Shown: piece by piece, positions 27,652 through 37,076 of the stretch
How positions within the stretch are numbered: position 1 is the first letter of the stretch
Layout of the letters: the number at the start of each line of letters is the position of its first letter
Assembly (NCBI RefSeq): GCF_008274695.1
Contig: NZ_VTOU01000001.1
Coordinates: forward strand, 124,001 to 188,000
DNA from: Sphingomonas montanisoli
Lineage (GTDB): Bacteria > Pseudomonadota > Alphaproteobacteria > Sphingomonadales > Sphingomonadaceae
Direction of reading: 5' to 3'
Length of the DNA: 64,000 nucleotides
Program-made: the position numbers and the translations under genes
Notes under the pieces: generated by a model
Told to the model about the DNA's origin: nothing
Seen by the model: only the letters and a program-made list of their open reading frames with translations
Database searches by the model: none

Positions 27652-29623
27652 CAACACGACGTCCGCGACCGCCGAAGAGCTGCGGGGAGTGCTTGCAGCG
27701 GCGGGCGCATGTGGCGCGTGGGATTGGGACATCGCCGGCGACACGCTGATTGTCGATCCCCGTTTCGCAGAGCTCTACGGTCTTGATCCGCAAGATGCCG
27801 GGAGGGCGCTTCCCACCGCTACCTTCTACCAAGCGATCCACGCCGAAGATCGGGCGCGCATCCGGATTGCCGTGGCAGGTCTGCTCGCCGGCGCCGAGCT
27901 CTTCTCGAAAGAATTTCGGGTCATCGCTCCGAACGGGGCGATCCTGTGGATGCACGGGCGCGGCCAGGGCCATCGCGATGAGGATGACAACGCGGTCCGC
28001 TTCACCGGGCTGCTCATCGACGTCACCGACCGCAAGCGGACTGAGGAACGGCTGCGCGTTGCGCAAAGTGCGGGTGGGGTCGGCACCTTCGAATATCAGG
28101 ACGGCTTCGCCACCGTATCGGTATCGAGCGAATTTTGCAGGCTTCTGGGTTTCCATCCCACGGATCGCTTGCCAGTTCGCACGATCAATGCCGTGCTTCT
28201 GGACGGTGAATCACCGCTGATCCCGCCCGATGGGGAAACGCCTGCTTCACTTGACGGTGAATTTCGCATCCACCGGAGTGACGACGGCGCCGAGCGCTGG
28301 ATCGCGCGGCGGGGCGAAGTGATCCAGGACGGCGAAGCCGGCGGCTATCGACTGCTGGGCGTCGTTTACGACGTAACCGAGGCCAAGCGCCAGGAAGCGC
28401 GATTGCGCGACCTCAACGACACGCTCGAGCAGCGGGTGGCGGAGGAGATCGTGGAACGTCTTCGCACCGAGGAAGCCTTGCGCCAGTCCCAGAAAATGGA
28501 GGCCGTCGGCCAGCTGACCGGCGGTATCGCGCACGATTTCAACAATCTCCTTACGATCGTGTCGGGCAGTGTGGAGATGGCCTCTCGTCGACTGGACCGT
28601 TCGTCGGACCCACGAGTGGCGCGCGCGCTCGACAACGCGATGCGCGGGGTCGAACGCGCTGCCGCCCTCACCCAACGCCTGCTCGCTTTCTCGCGCCGGC
28701 AGCCGTTGGACCCGCGCGCAGTCGATGCCCCGCGCCTGCTCGCCGGCATGTCCGATTTGCTGACGCGAACCATCACCGAGTCTATCGCCATCGCGATAGA
28801 TGCGCCCGACGACGTCTGGACAATCGAAGCCGACCCTCATCAGCTGGAAAATGCGATCCTCAATCTTGGGGTGAACGCACGCGACGCGATGCCGAGGGGT
28901 GGTCAACTCACCATTTCCGCGCGAAATCGCACGATTGCGGCCGGTGAAGCGACCGAGAGCCATGTGCCGCCTGGCGACTATGTCGCAATTGCAGTCGCGG
29001 ACAGCGGCATTGGCATGGCCCCCGAAACGATCACCAAGGTGTTCGATCCTTTCTTCACCACCAAGGAAGTCGGCAAGGGCACCGGGCTCGGCCTCTCGAT
29101 GGTCTATGGTTTCGTCAAACAATCGGGCGGCGCAGTCGACATCGTCTCGACAGTCGACGCAGGCACAACCGTCACCTTGCTCCTGGCACGCAGCAGTGCG
29201 GCGGTGGAGGCCATCGACGATCGGCAGAGTGACGACGAGCCCCAGGGCAGCTCCAGCGAAACATTGCTCGTCGTCGAGGATGACGATGACGTTCGCGCCT
29301 ACACCGTCGCGACGCTGCGTGAACTCGGTTACCGCGTGATAGAGGCGCATGACGGCGCCTCGGCGCTCCGTCTTCTCGAACGCCAGGAACAAGGCGTGCA
29401 GTTGCTCGTGACCGATGTCGTGATGCCTGCGATGTCGGGCAGCGAACTCGCACAGGCAGCTCGCGCGCTCGTGCCCGATCTGCTCGTTCTCTACACATCT
29501 GGCTATCCGCGGGACGCGATCACCCGTGACGGGCGCCTCAGCCCCGGCGTCGACCTGCTCGCCAAGCCATTCACGTTTAAAGGGCTGGCGATCAAGGTGC
29601 GGGAACTTCTCGACCGCGCCTGA
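27644..29623 (+). CDS. PAS hybrid histidine kinase with C-terminal receiver
   Basis: The 659-residue protein has two PAS domains (about 14-135 with WDWDIAGD, and about 140-255), a coiled linker, a HisKA-type segment with phospho-acceptor His297 in [11 protein letters not shown], and a HATPase with [25 protein letters not shown] and GTGLGLS. A receiver domain follows, with Asp591 in LLVTDVVMP and Lys in LLAKPF. No transmembrane helix is seen, so it senses cytoplasmic signals. Its place at the end of the chemosensory operon, overlapping the CheC gene, suggests it feeds into or is governed by that system. Confidence 0.88.
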   Translation: MADNTTSATAEELRGVLAAAGACGAWDWDIAGDTLIVDPRFAELYGLDPQDAGRALPTATFYQAIHAEDRARIRIAVAGLLAGAELFSKEFRVIAPNGAILWMHGRGQGHRDEDDNAVRFTGLLIDVTDRKRTEERLRVAQSAGGVGTFEYQDGFATVSVSSEFCRLLGFHPTDRLPVRTINAVLLDGESPLIPPDGETPASLDGEFRIHRSDDGAERWIARRGEVIQDGEAGGYRLLGVVYDVTEAKRQEARLRDLNDTLEQRVAEEIVERLRTEEALRQSQKMEAVGQLTGGIAHDFNNLLTIVSGSVEMASRRLDRSSDPRVARALDNAMRGVERAAALTQRLLAFSRRQPLDPRAVDAPRLLAGMSDLLTRTITESIAIAIDAPDDVWTIEADPHQLENAILNLGVNARDAMPRGGQLTISARNRTIAAGEATESHVPPGDYVAIAVADSGIGMAPETITKVFDPFFTTKEVGKGTGLGLSMVYGFVKQSGGAVDIVSTVDAGTTVTLLLARSSAAVEAIDDRQSDDEPQGSSSETLLVVEDDDDVRAYTVATLRELGYRVIEAHDGASALRLLERQEQGVQLLVTDVVMPAMSGSELAQAARALVPDLLVLYTSGYPRDAITRDGRLSPGVDLLAKPFTFKGLAIKVRELLDRA

Positions 29624-29729
29624 TGAACAAATCACGCTTATCGAGATCAGTTCGTCGATCGCACGGCGTTATGAACGCAACCTTTTGCACCGCCGCTCAT
29701 TGCCCCTGCTCAGCCCAGGGAGAGACGAT

Positions 29730-31832
29730 ATGGCGACGACGTCGGACATTGAGACCGCGCGCGGTACGGGGGGCGAGACCCACCAGCAGATCGCGAAGAA
29801 GGCAGACCATAAGACCGCGCCGCATCTGACGACCAATCAGGGCATTCCGGTTTCCGACAATCAGAACCAGTTGAAATCCGGCGCCCGAGGGCCGGTGCTT
29901 CTCGAAGACTTCGTGCTGCGCGAGAAGATCTTCCACTTCGATCATGAGCGCATTCCCGAGCGGATCGTTCACGCCCGCGGATCGGCGGCGCACGGCTTTT
30001 TCGAAGCATATGAGGACCTGTCGGACATCACCAAGGCGGACCTCTTTTCCGAAAAGGGCAAGCGCACCCCGCTCTTCACCCGCTTCTCGACCGTCGCGGG
30101 CGGGTCCGGTTCGGTCGATACACCGCGCGACGTGCGCGGCTTCGCCGTCAAATTCTACACGCAGGAAGGCAATTGGGATCTGGTTGGCAACAACATCCCG
30201 GTCTTCTTCATCCAGGATGCGATTAAGTTTCCGGATCTGATCCATTCGGTGAAGATGGAGGCCGACAAGGGCTATCCGCAGGCGGCCTCGGCGCACGACA
30301 CCTTTTGGGACTTCATCTCGCTGATGCCCGAGGCGACCCATATGATCATGTGGGCGATGTCGGACCGCACGATCCCGCGCACGCTGCGGACGATGCAGGG
30401 CTTCGGCATCCACACGTTCAAGCTGGTCAACGCCAAAGGCAAGGTGACATTCGTCAAGTTCCATTGGAAGCCCAAGCAGGGCGTGGCGTCGACGATCTGG
30501 GACGAGGCCGTTAAGATCGCGGGCGCCGATCCCGATTTCCAGCGGCGCGACCTGTTCGAAGCGATCGATCGCGGCGATTTTCCCGAATGGGAGCTAGGTA
30601 TCCAGGCGTTCGATGAGAAGTTCGCCGACAGCCTCCCCTATGATGTGCTCGATCCGACCAAGATTATCCCGGAGGAGGTGCTGCCGGTCCGGCCGATCGG
30701 GCGAATGGTGCTCGATCGCAATCCCGACAATTTCTTCGCCGAGACCGAGCAAGTTGCTTATTGCCCGGCGAACATCGTCCCGGGCGTGGATTTCTCGAAC
30801 GATCCGCTGCTGCAGGGACGCCTCTTCTCCTATCTCGATACCCAGCTGAAGCGGCTCGGATCGACCAACTTCCACCAGATTCCGATCAATGCGCCGAAAT
30901 GCCCCGTGATGAATTTCCAGCGCGACGGCCAGATGCAGATGCTGCAGCCCAAGGGCCGCGCCAACTATGAGCCCAACAGCCTGAGCGAAGCAGGCGAAGA
31001 CGCCGGTCCGCGCGAATGCCCGCACAAAGGTTTCGCGACGACAACCGGCCGCGCGGCGGAAGATGAGCAAGGCGACAAGCTGCGTATCCGGCCCGAAAGC
31101 TTCGCGGATCACTATAGCCAGGCGCGGCTGTTTTTCCGATCGATCGACACCCCTGAACAGGCGCACCTTGCCTCCGCCCTCGTTTTCGAGCTTTCGAAGG
31201 TCGGGCTGGAGCATGTGCGGACGCGGATGGTGTCGAACCTCGTCAACGTCGATCCGGATCTGGCACAGCGTGTCGCCGACGGGCTCGCGATGGACCGGCC
31301 CAAAGCGTCGCCGACCGCAGTGCCTGTTCAGGATTTCGATCTTTCGCCCTCCCTCCGCCTCATCAATGGCCCGCTCGATCTCAAGACGCTCGAAGGCCGC
31401 TCGATCGGCATTCTCGTCTCCGACGGATCCGATGCCAAGGCGGTCGGCGCTCTGACGAGTGCGATCGGTAAAGCCGGTGGCCGCCCCGTGATCGTGGCGC
31501 CCAAGGTCGGCGGTGCGAAAATGTCGGATGGGTCGGTCCTGAAGGCGGACGGCCAATTGGCGGGCACGCCATCGGTCATGTTCGACGCGGTCGCAATCGC
31601 GCTAAGCGACGAAGGCTGCAAGGCGCTGCTCAAGGAGGCAGCGGCGGTTCAGTTCGTGATGGACGCCTTCGGCCACCTCAAGGCGATCGGCGCTAGCGAG
31701 GCGGCCAAGCCGCTGCTCGACAAGGCGGGGGTCGAACCCGACGAGGGCGTCACCGATCTCGGTACGGCCTTCATCGAAGCAGCCAAGGGCCGTGTCTGGG
31801 CGCGCGAGCCCAAGCTCCGCACACTCGCCTGA
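29730..31832 (+). CDS. katE: Large-subunit catalase (HPII/KatE type)
   Basis: A 700-residue haem catalase of clade 2 that dismutates hydrogen peroxide. The N-terminal extension is followed by the active-site His near residue 81 ([12 protein letters not shown]), Asn in NNIPVFF and the proximal haem Tyr in RLFSYLDTQ. From about residue 550 a C-terminal DJ-1/PfpI-like domain ([22 protein letters not shown]) identifies the large form. The ATG at 29730 has AGGGAGAG upstream, and longer frames would run back into the kinase gene. A small acidic protein gene follows 13 nt after its stop. A clean stress-sigma promoter was not found. Confidence 0.95.
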   Translation: MATTSDIETARGTGGETHQQIAKKADHKTAPHLTTNQGIPVSDNQNQLKSGARGPVLLEDFVLREKIFHFDHERIPERIVHARGSAAHGFFEAYEDLSDITKADLFSEKGKRTPLFTRFSTVAGGSGSVDTPRDVRGFAVKFYTQEGNWDLVGNNIPVFFIQDAIKFPDLIHSVKMEADKGYPQAASAHDTFWDFISLMPEATHMIMWAMSDRTIPRTLRTMQGFGIHTFKLVNAKGKVTFVKFHWKPKQGVASTIWDEAVKIAGADPDFQRRDLFEAIDRGDFPEWELGIQAFDEKFADSLPYDVLDPTKIIPEEVLPVRPIGRMVLDRNPDNFFAETEQVAYCPANIVPGVDFSNDPLLQGRLFSYLDTQLKRLGSTNFHQIPINAPKCPVMNFQRDGQMQMLQPKGRANYEPNSLSEAGEDAGPRECPHKGFATTTGRAAEDEQGDKLRIRPESFADHYSQARLFFRSIDTPEQAHLASALVFELSKVGLEHVRTRMVSNLVNVDPDLAQRVADGLAMDRPKASPTAVPVQDFDLSPSLRLINGPLDLKTLEGRSIGILVSDGSDAKAVGALTSAIGKAGGRPVIVAPKVGGAKMSDGSVLKADGQLAGTPSVMFDAVAIALSDEGCKALLKEAAAVQFVMDAFGHLKAIGASEAAKPLLDKAGVEPDEGVTDLGTAFIEAAKGRVWAREPKLRTLA

Positions 31833-31845
31833 CAGGAGTAGGATC

Positions 31846-32073
31846 ATGGACGACACACCCGACGACATCGACAGTGGCCATGATCCAGATGCTCGACCAC
31901 CATCGCCACGCGACCCGGTCGGTGATGTCCGCCCGAGCGCCACAGATCCTGATCCGCATAGGCGGGTCGGACGGGAGCAGGAGGATTCCGAGGATAGCCC
32001 GTCGGCCAGCACGGTGATGCCCGAGGATGATCCCGAAGAGGGCCGCGCCGACAGCAGCCCTGACGGCGTCTAG
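31846..32073 (+). CDS. Small acidic, probably disordered protein (75 aa)
   Basis: Encoded 13 nt after the catalase with a strong ribosome site (CAGGAGTAGG). The 75 residues are dominated by Asp, Glu, Pro and Ser (opening MDDTPDDIDSGHDPD) with no hydrophobic core, so it is predicted to be disordered. No family is recognised. Co-transcription with the catalase suggests a stress-associated role, but that is inference only. A strong hairpin follows its stop. Confidence 0.65.
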   Translation: MDDTPDDIDSGHDPDARPPSPRDPVGDVRPSATDPDPHRRVGREQEDSEDSPSASTVMPEDDPEEGRADSSPDGV

Positions 32074-32084
32074 CAGCGTACGAA

Positions 32085-32119
32085 ACAAGGGCCGCGTCTC
32101 TCAGAGACGCGGCCCTTGT
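32085..32119. terminator. Bidirectional terminator hairpin
   Basis: A perfect 17-bp inverted repeat (arms ACAAGGGCCGCGTCTCT and its complement with one unpaired base) sits between the convergent acidic-protein and ClpP-like genes. Its GC-rich stem and position fit termination from both sides, although T-runs are short. Confidence 0.75.
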
Positions 32120-32134
32120 CGTGTCGGTGAAAGG

Positions 32135-32722
32135 TCAGATGATCGCGGTGACGAGGCCGAGCGCGACGGCCTCATTGGCTTCGATATACCAATTGGAAGG
32201 CGCTTTCTCGAGAACGTCGGCCATGGTCACCTTGCTGCCGCGGACCAGATTTTCGAACCCTTCGTTCTGGATCGCGATTGAGCTTTCGATCTCGTGCAGG
32301 GTTGCTCTCACGCCCGCGATGCAGGTCGTAAGCGGTCCTTCGACCTGCAGAGTCTTCGACATCTTGCGCTCGTGAATCATGATTCGCGTTCCGCGCGTGA
32401 GATAGCGGTTCTCGATCGCGAAGAACGACATGAACGTCGTCCCGGCCGAATAGATCGCAGCTTTGCCCAGGAACACGAAGCGGCGATGGGGCGGGAGATC
32501 GCTGTGGAAGCGGATATCTTCGCCCATCATCCGTGCGACTTCGGGATCGCCCCCCAGCGTCGACAGTTCGACGTGGATACGCCCACCCTCCCCCGTTTCG
32601 GCCAGTGCGGGTTCGAGTTTGGTACGGAAGTCGCGATACATGTCGTAATCGACGGGACCGGACAGAAGGATCTCGGGGTTCTTGAAATCGGCCGCGACGA
32701 GCGGCGGAATGGAAGACATCAT
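32135..32722 (-). CDS. ClpP-like peptidase S14 family protein
   Basis: The 195-residue protein has the ClpP/crotonase fold. The nucleophile Ser92 lies in AAIYSAGT and the base His117 in RIMIHER, spaced 25 residues apart as in ClpP, and the end has the EAVALGLV pattern. In a gap-free comparison with ClpP, the third catalytic residue (Asp) corresponds to Lys173 or its neighbour Ala174, and no Asp is nearby. No Clp ATPase gene is adjacent, and housekeeping ClpP normally sits beside clpX. It may be an altered protease or a scaffold. The ATG at 32722 is preceded by AAGG. Confidence 0.75.
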   Translation of the reverse strand: MMSSIPPLVAADFKNPEILLSGPVDYDMYRDFRTKLEPALAETGEGGRIHVELSTLGGDPEVARMMGEDIRFHSDLPPHRRFVFLGKAAIYSAGTTFMSFFAIENRYLTRGTRIMIHERKMSKTLQVEGPLTTCIAGVRATLHEIESSIAIQNEGFENLVRGSKVTMADVLEKAPSNWYIEANEAVALGLVTAII

Positions 32723-32733
32723 GAATTGTCGCC

Positions 32734-32967
32734 TTACTTATCCATGCGCTCAGCGGTCGAGGGCCGGACGACCGGCGTTTCGCTCTTGGTCAGGCCATCG
32801 CCGCTGAGCGGTCGTCCCTCCTCGTCGACGACCGGGCCCTTGCCGTGCGACGGTGATGGCGAGGGTTGAGGCGTCTCGCCCTGATCGCGGTCGAGCGTGT
32901 CCTTCGGTCGCGCGTCGCTGCCTTCGGGGTGATGGTCTGTCGAGATGTTGTGATCGGAGCGGTCCAT
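32734..32967 (-). CDS. Small hydrophilic protein (77 aa)
   Basis: A 77-residue protein rich in Asp, Pro, Ser and charged residues (opening MDRSDHNISTDHHPEG), with no hydrophobic segment, predicted to be disordered. The start at 32967 is preceded by GAGG, and the upstream extension of the frame is unsupported. It lies 11 nt upstream of the ClpP-like gene on the same strand, so the two may form an operon. No family is recognised. Confidence 0.5.
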   Translation of the reverse strand: MDRSDHNISTDHHPEGSDARPKDTLDRDQGETPQPSPSPSHGKGPVVDEEGRPLSGDGLTKSETPVVRPSTAERMDK

Positions 32968-33040
32968 GATTACCTCGCGGGTCGGAAGACCGATAGAACC
33001 GGTGGAAACGGACCTGCGTTCCACAAGCGAGGCGAGACCC

Positions 33041-33340
33041 ATGACATTGGACGATATCGACGATCGAACCGCAGCCGAAGTGTTCCGCCGGCTCGTCCGG
33101 CACCTCCGACATCGCTCCGATGCAGAGAATATCGACCTGATGGGATTGGCCGGATTCTGCCGCAACTGCCTGGGCGATTGGACGGCCGAGGCGCTGGATG
33201 GCGCCGTCACCAGGGATCAGGCGCGCGAAGCGATCTACGGCATGCCTTATTCCGAATGGAAGGCGCAGCATCAGAGCCAGGCCACGCCCGAGCAACTCGC
33301 CCGGATGGCCGAAAGCCTGAAGCTCAACCCACCGGCCTGA
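33041..33340 (+). CDS. DUF1244 domain-containing protein
   Basis: The 99-residue protein matches the DUF1244 family: a helical sequence with VFRRLVRHLRHRSDAENIDL followed by MGLAGFCRNCLGDW and YGMPYSEWKA. This family is widespread in Alphaproteobacteria, is structurally known and is functionally uncharacterised. The CRNC pair could bind metal, which is speculative. The ATG at 33041 has GAGGCGAG upstream. It is divergent from the small hydrophilic protein and convergent with the DUF983 gene. Confidence 0.85.
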   Translation: MTLDDIDDRTAAEVFRRLVRHLRHRSDAENIDLMGLAGFCRNCLGDWTAEALDGAVTRDQAREAIYGMPYSEWKAQHQSQATPEQLARMAESLKLNPPA

Positions 33341-33370
33341 TCGGCGCACTTATGTCTGCAACTCGGATCG

Positions 33371-33811
33371 TCAGCTGAACCTGCGCCTGGCCGGCATCAC
33401 GGTCGGACCGTCCGCACCGTATGGCTGCCATGGGCGCGATATGGTGCCCTCGCCCGCCTTGAAGAAGAATTGGCTGCAGACGAGCCAGCCCTTCAGCGGG
33501 CGCAGCGGCAACAGGCAGGTAATGAGCATGAACGGCAGCGTGGTCACCAGCTGCACCCACAGCGGCGGGCTTGCCCAGATTTCCAGCATCACCGCGAAGA
33601 CCACGGCCGGTACGCAGCCGAAGCAGATCACGAAGAAGGCCGGGCCGTCGGCCGGGTCCGCAAAGCCATAATCGAGACCGCAGGCATCGCATTCGCTCCG
33701 CAGGCGAAGAAAGCCGTCGAACAGATGCCCTTCGCCACAGCGTGGGCACCGACCGCGTATTCCTGTGCGGATCGGATCGAGGCGAGGCCACTCGGTAGGC
33801 GTGACGGTCAT
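33371..33811 (-). CDS. DUF983 zinc-ribbon membrane protein
   Basis: The 146-residue protein has an N-terminal zinc ribbon (RCPRCGEGHLF and SECDACGLDYG, two CxxC pairs) followed by two hydrophobic helices (about 58-78 and 84-104) and WLVCSQFFFKAGEG. This is the DUF983 architecture common in Alphaproteobacteria, and its role is unknown. It is divergent from the MocR regulator gene and shares an 80-bp gap containing two inverted repeats. Confidence 0.87.
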   Translation of the reverse strand: MTVTPTEWPRLDPIRTGIRGRCPRCGEGHLFDGFLRLRSECDACGLDYGFADPADGPAFFVICFGCVPAVVFAVMLEIWASPPLWVQLVTTLPFMLITCLLPLRPLKGWLVCSQFFFKAGEGTISRPWQPYGADGPTVMPARRRFS

Positions 33812-33820
33812 GTCGATGTC

Positions 33821-33846
33821 CCTAACTGCTATGGTGCGAAGTTAGG
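33821..33846. promoter_or_regulatory. Inverted repeat CCTAAC-N14-GTTAGG
   Basis: A perfect 6-bp inverted repeat in the gap between the divergent DUF983 and MocR genes, immediately next to a longer palindrome. It may be part of a composite operator or promoter. Confidence 0.35.
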
Positions 33847-33847
33847 A

Positions 33848-33878
33848 TTTATGTATGGATATCACAACCATACATAAA
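33848..33878. promoter_or_regulatory. Probable MocR operator: 11-bp inverted repeat
   Basis: TTTATGTATGG and CCATACATAAA form perfect 11-bp arms around a 9-bp spacer, ending 13 nt before the regulator's ATG. MocR/GntR proteins commonly bind such repeats in their own divergent promoter regions, so autoregulation is likely, possibly with control of the DUF983 gene. Confidence 0.65.
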
Positions 33879-33891
33879 CTGGACGTGAGAC

Positions 33892-35244
33892 ATGCAAAGC
33901 TGGTGGGCGGGCGCGGCCGAACGGGATGGCCCGAAATATCTCGCGATTGTCGCCGCGCTCGAGGAGGCGATACGAAGCGGGTTGCTGCGTGCGGGAGAAC
34001 GGCTTCCGCCCCAACGTGAGCTTGCGATATCGCTCGGCGTCGACCTCACGACCGTTACCCGCGCTTATGGCCTCGCGACTGACTCGGGGCTGATCCAAGG
34101 GGCGGGCCGGCTCGGGAGTTTCGTGCGCAACAATGTCGATCTGCCCGCCGCCGATGTCGAGGCGGAAGGCGGGATGATCATGCCGCCCCAGCCCGCATCC
34201 GCGCTGCTCCCCGACGCGCTCCGCATCGGCATGACGAAGCTGCTGCGCGCCGCCGGCCAATCGCCGCTTCTGCAGTACCAGCCATCAGCCGGCAGCGTGC
34301 GCGACAGGCGGGAGGCAGCTGCCGCCTTCACCGACCGCGGCATTCCAACGCAAGAGGACGACGTCATCGTCACTGCGGGCGGGCAGAGCGCACTCCACGC
34401 GATCCTCGCCACGTCTCTATCAACGGGCGATGCGATCGCCGCTGGGCAGCACGTCTATCCCGGCCTGCTTCACCTCGCCGCGCGCCTCGGCCTGTCCCTC
34501 ATCCCTCTCTCCGCCGATGACGAAGGGATCGATCCAACGGCGATCGCAGCTGCCGCCCGTGCCGGCGCACAAACGCTTTATGTCGTACCCACCAACGACA
34601 ATCCGACCACAGCGACCATGACCGCACGGCGACGGCATGAGGTGATAGATATGGCGCGGCGTCACGGCCTCACCATCATCGAGGATGATGCCTATGGCCT
34701 TCTGCCCTCACGTCCCCCTGCCCCCCTTGCCGCGCTGGCGCCCGATATGTGCTGGCACATCGCCAGCGTCTCGAAGATCATATCGCCCGCGTTGCGCGTC
34801 GCACATGTCCGCGCGCCCTCGGGAATATCGGCGGTCCAACTGGCGGCGGATATCTACGAGACCGCGATCATGGCGCCGCCGCTCAACGCCGCGCTGGTGA
34901 CGTCATGGCTGCGCGACGGCAGTTTCGCGACCTTGGTCGACGCCGTGCGCGCCGAAGGCGTGGCCCGGCAGCGCCTCGCCGCTCAGCACCTCACCGCATT
35001 ATCCTATGGGGCACATCCGGAAGGCTATCATCTGTGGGTCGATCTTCCGGACGATATCGACGCTGCGAAGGTGATCGCCGCTACGCGGCCGCTCGGCCTG
35101 TCGATCGTCGATGGCGCCAGCTTCGCGATCAATCGGGCGCGGACCTCCGCGAAGCTGCGCCTTTCTCTGGGGGGCTCGATCGATCACCCCCGGCTCGCCC
35201 GTGCGCTCGACCGGGTGGTCGAGGTGGCGACGCGCAAGGGGTAA
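33892..35244 (+). CDS. MocR-family PLP-dependent transcriptional regulator
   Basis: The N-terminal GntR winged helix-turn-helix (about residues 12-80, GERLPPQRELAISLGVDLTT) is fused to a fold-type I aminotransferase domain. The PLP-binding lysine is near residue 295 (SVSKIISPALRVA), Asp is in IIEDDAYG and Asn in VPTNDNPT. MocR regulators respond to PLP or amino compounds rather than catalyse transamination. The length of 450 residues is normal. The divergent gap holds a perfect inverted repeat. The regulated pathway is not clear from the neighbours. Confidence 0.9.
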   Translation: MQSWWAGAAERDGPKYLAIVAALEEAIRSGLLRAGERLPPQRELAISLGVDLTTVTRAYGLATDSGLIQGAGRLGSFVRNNVDLPAADVEAEGGMIMPPQPASALLPDALRIGMTKLLRAAGQSPLLQYQPSAGSVRDRREAAAAFTDRGIPTQEDDVIVTAGGQSALHAILATSLSTGDAIAAGQHVYPGLLHLAARLGLSLIPLSADDEGIDPTAIAAAARAGAQTLYVVPTNDNPTTATMTARRRHEVIDMARRHGLTIIEDDAYGLLPSRPPAPLAALAPDMCWHIASVSKIISPALRVAHVRAPSGISAVQLAADIYETAIMAPPLNAALVTSWLRDGSFATLVDAVRAEGVARQRLAAQHLTALSYGAHPEGYHLWVDLPDDIDAAKVIAATRPLGLSIVDGASFAINRARTSAKLRLSLGGSIDHPRLARALDRVVEVATRKG

Positions 35245-35372
35245 TCTGTAGGCCCGACGGGCCTCGGCTGCTGTCCCGCTGTGCTTAGAACGCCGGTTAC
35301 TCGCGGTTCCGCTGGCACTTGATCCGGCACCACGCCTACCGATCACGGGATAGACCACAGAAAGAGAATGTC

Positions 35373-36314
35373 ATGGCCGCCCGTCCCGATCCCACGCCGA
35401 CCGTACAGCCGATTGCCAGCTTTCCCGAAAACCCGCAGCCGCCGATCGAGCGCATTCCGGTGCAGGCTCCCGACGCCGATGTCCGGCCGAAGGTGCTGAT
35501 GGCCCTCGCCGCCGCGAATTATCTTCAGGGCGGCAAGCGCCCCGCGACGTCGAGCGTGCTGATATCGAGCTCCAAGCATCTCAACGATCCTTATTATCGC
35601 GATGCCGTCGCGCAGCAGGCGACCCGCCGCCACGGCCACGATCTGCCGCCGCCGTACATGATCCCGGTCGTGTCGCGCGCGATCACCGAGACCACCGATT
35701 TCGCGCGCTTCGCAGAATTGCTAGCGGCGGAGAAGGTCCGCATGCCCGCGCTGGGCGAATGGCTCGATGCGCGCGAGGACTGGACGTTCAACAAGGCCGA
35801 TCTCGCGGGCTGCGACGAAGGCACGCTCGGTCGGGAAATCTTCGACCTGATGAGCATCCCCGGGGTGAACATGGAATTCGCTTATGCCGGCAAGGCCAGC
35901 ACCACCGACGCCGAATATCTGCAGCGGCGGCGGGGCTATTATCACGACATCGAACATATCGTGTCGGGCTTCGACGCGAACTCGGCGGGCGAAGCGGCGC
36001 TCGCGATCATGAATGCGACGCAGGACGCCCGCTTCTTCACGCCCGAACTGGCGCAATATCTCAGCGCACCGGGTATGTGGGTTTCGGCGTTGGGACTGTT
36101 TCGCAACGCACTGCACTATCACCATGTGATGCCGACCTATTTCGACGCGACGCGGCAGGGCATCGCGGCGGGACAGGCGATCCGGCAGCCGATGTTCCTC
36201 ATACGCTGGATCGACTATATCGACTGGCAGTTGGACGACATCGCCGCGCACCTTGGCTTCGAACGAGGGCCCGGTCGCGCGTGGCAATGGACGACCGACG
36301 CGACGATGGACTGA
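35373..36314 (+). CDS. Coq4 family protein
   Basis: The 313-residue protein carries the Coq4 metal motif HDxxHx11E at residues 191-207 (HDIEH, then Glu207), together with a helical body. Coq4 in eukaryotes is needed for ubiquinone ring modification, and recent work on Coq4 links it to oxidative decarboxylation. Bacterial homologues are scattered and often sit in catabolic gene sets. Here it heads a block with SDR and acyl-CoA dehydrogenase-like sequence, so it may act on a cyclic substrate rather than on ubiquinone. The ATG at 35373 was preferred to the upstream ATG at 35319, since AAAGAGAA precedes it. Confidence 0.8.
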   Translation: MAARPDPTPTVQPIASFPENPQPPIERIPVQAPDADVRPKVLMALAAANYLQGGKRPATSSVLISSSKHLNDPYYRDAVAQQATRRHGHDLPPPYMIPVVSRAITETTDFARFAELLAAEKVRMPALGEWLDAREDWTFNKADLAGCDEGTLGREIFDLMSIPGVNMEFAYAGKASTTDAEYLQRRRGYYHDIEHIVSGFDANSAGEAALAIMNATQDARFFTPELAQYLSAPGMWVSALGLFRNALHYHHVMPTYFDATRQGIAAGQAIRQPMFLIRWIDYIDWQLDDIAAHLGFERGPGRAWQWTTDATMD

Positions 36315-36326
36315 GGACGATCCTGA

Positions 36327-37076
36327 ATGAACGTGAATGAAGTGCCCGCGATCGTCACCGGCGGGGCCTCCGGGCTCGGCCGCGCGACGGCGCTCCGTTT
36401 GGCCGAACTGGGCGCGCGGGTGGCGATCCTCGATCGCCAGGTGGCGACAGATCTGCCCGATGGCGTCGCCGCCTTTACCGCCGACGTGACCAGCGAGACG
36501 GAGATTGGTGAAGCGATTGCCGCCGCCGAGGCGAAGCATGGGGTCGCCCGCATTCTCGTCAATTGCGCCGGCATCGCGCCCGCGATGAAGACGGTGGGCC
36601 GTGATGCCAAGCCGCACAGCCTCGACACCTTTCGCAAGGCGGTCGAGATCAACCTGATCGGCACGTTCAACCTGATCGCGCAGTTCGCCGCGCGTCTCAG
36701 CACCGCAGAGCCGGTGGGCGAGGAGCGCGGCGTTATCGTCAACACCGCGTCCGTCGCCGCCTATGACGGGCAGATCGGCCAGGCCGCTTATGCCGCATCG
36801 AAAGCCGGCGTCGCCGGCCTCACCCTCCCCGTCGCACGCGATCTCGCCGCGTTGAAGATCCGGGTCATGACGATCGCGCCGGGACTGTTCCTGACGCCGA
36901 TGATGCAGGGCTTCCCGCAGGAGGTGCAGGATGCGCTGGGCGCACAGGTGCCCCATCCCGCGCGCCTCGGAAAACCGGAAGAATATGCCGGCATGGTGGA
37001 AGCCATCATCGCAAACCCGATGCTCAACGGCGAGGTGATCCGCCTCGACGGCGCGATCCGGATGGCGCCGCGATGA
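36327..37076 (+). CDS. SDR family oxidoreductase, 3-hydroxyacyl-CoA dehydrogenase type 2-like
   Basis: The 249-residue protein has TGGASGLG at 11-18, NCAG at 79-82, catalytic Ser142 and YAASK at 155-159. Features such as VARDLAALKIRVMTIAPGLFLTPM and the C-terminal NGEVIRLDGAIRM match type-2 3-hydroxyacyl-CoA dehydrogenases, which act on 3-hydroxyacyl-CoA or hydroxysteroids with NAD. It lies 12 nt after the Coq4-like gene and overlaps the start of the broken acyl-CoA dehydrogenase (ATGA), consistent with a beta-oxidation-type pathway. Confidence 0.85.
   Translation: MNVNEVPAIVTGGASGLGRATALRLAELGARVAILDRQVATDLPDGVAAFTADVTSETEIGEAIAAAEAKHGVARILVNCAGIAPAMKTVGRDAKPHSLDTFRKAVEINLIGTFNLIAQFAARLSTAEPVGEERGVIVNTASVAAYDGQIGQAAYAASKAGVAGLTLPVARDLAALKIRVMTIAPGLFLTPMMQGFPQEVQDALGAQVPHPARLGKPEEYAGMVEAIIANPMLNGEVIRLDGAIRMAPR

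Noticed and set aside
29624-29729. An EcfG-type stress promoter before the catalase
   Set aside because: GAAC-like and CGTT-like elements were looked for, but no pair with the right spacing was found.
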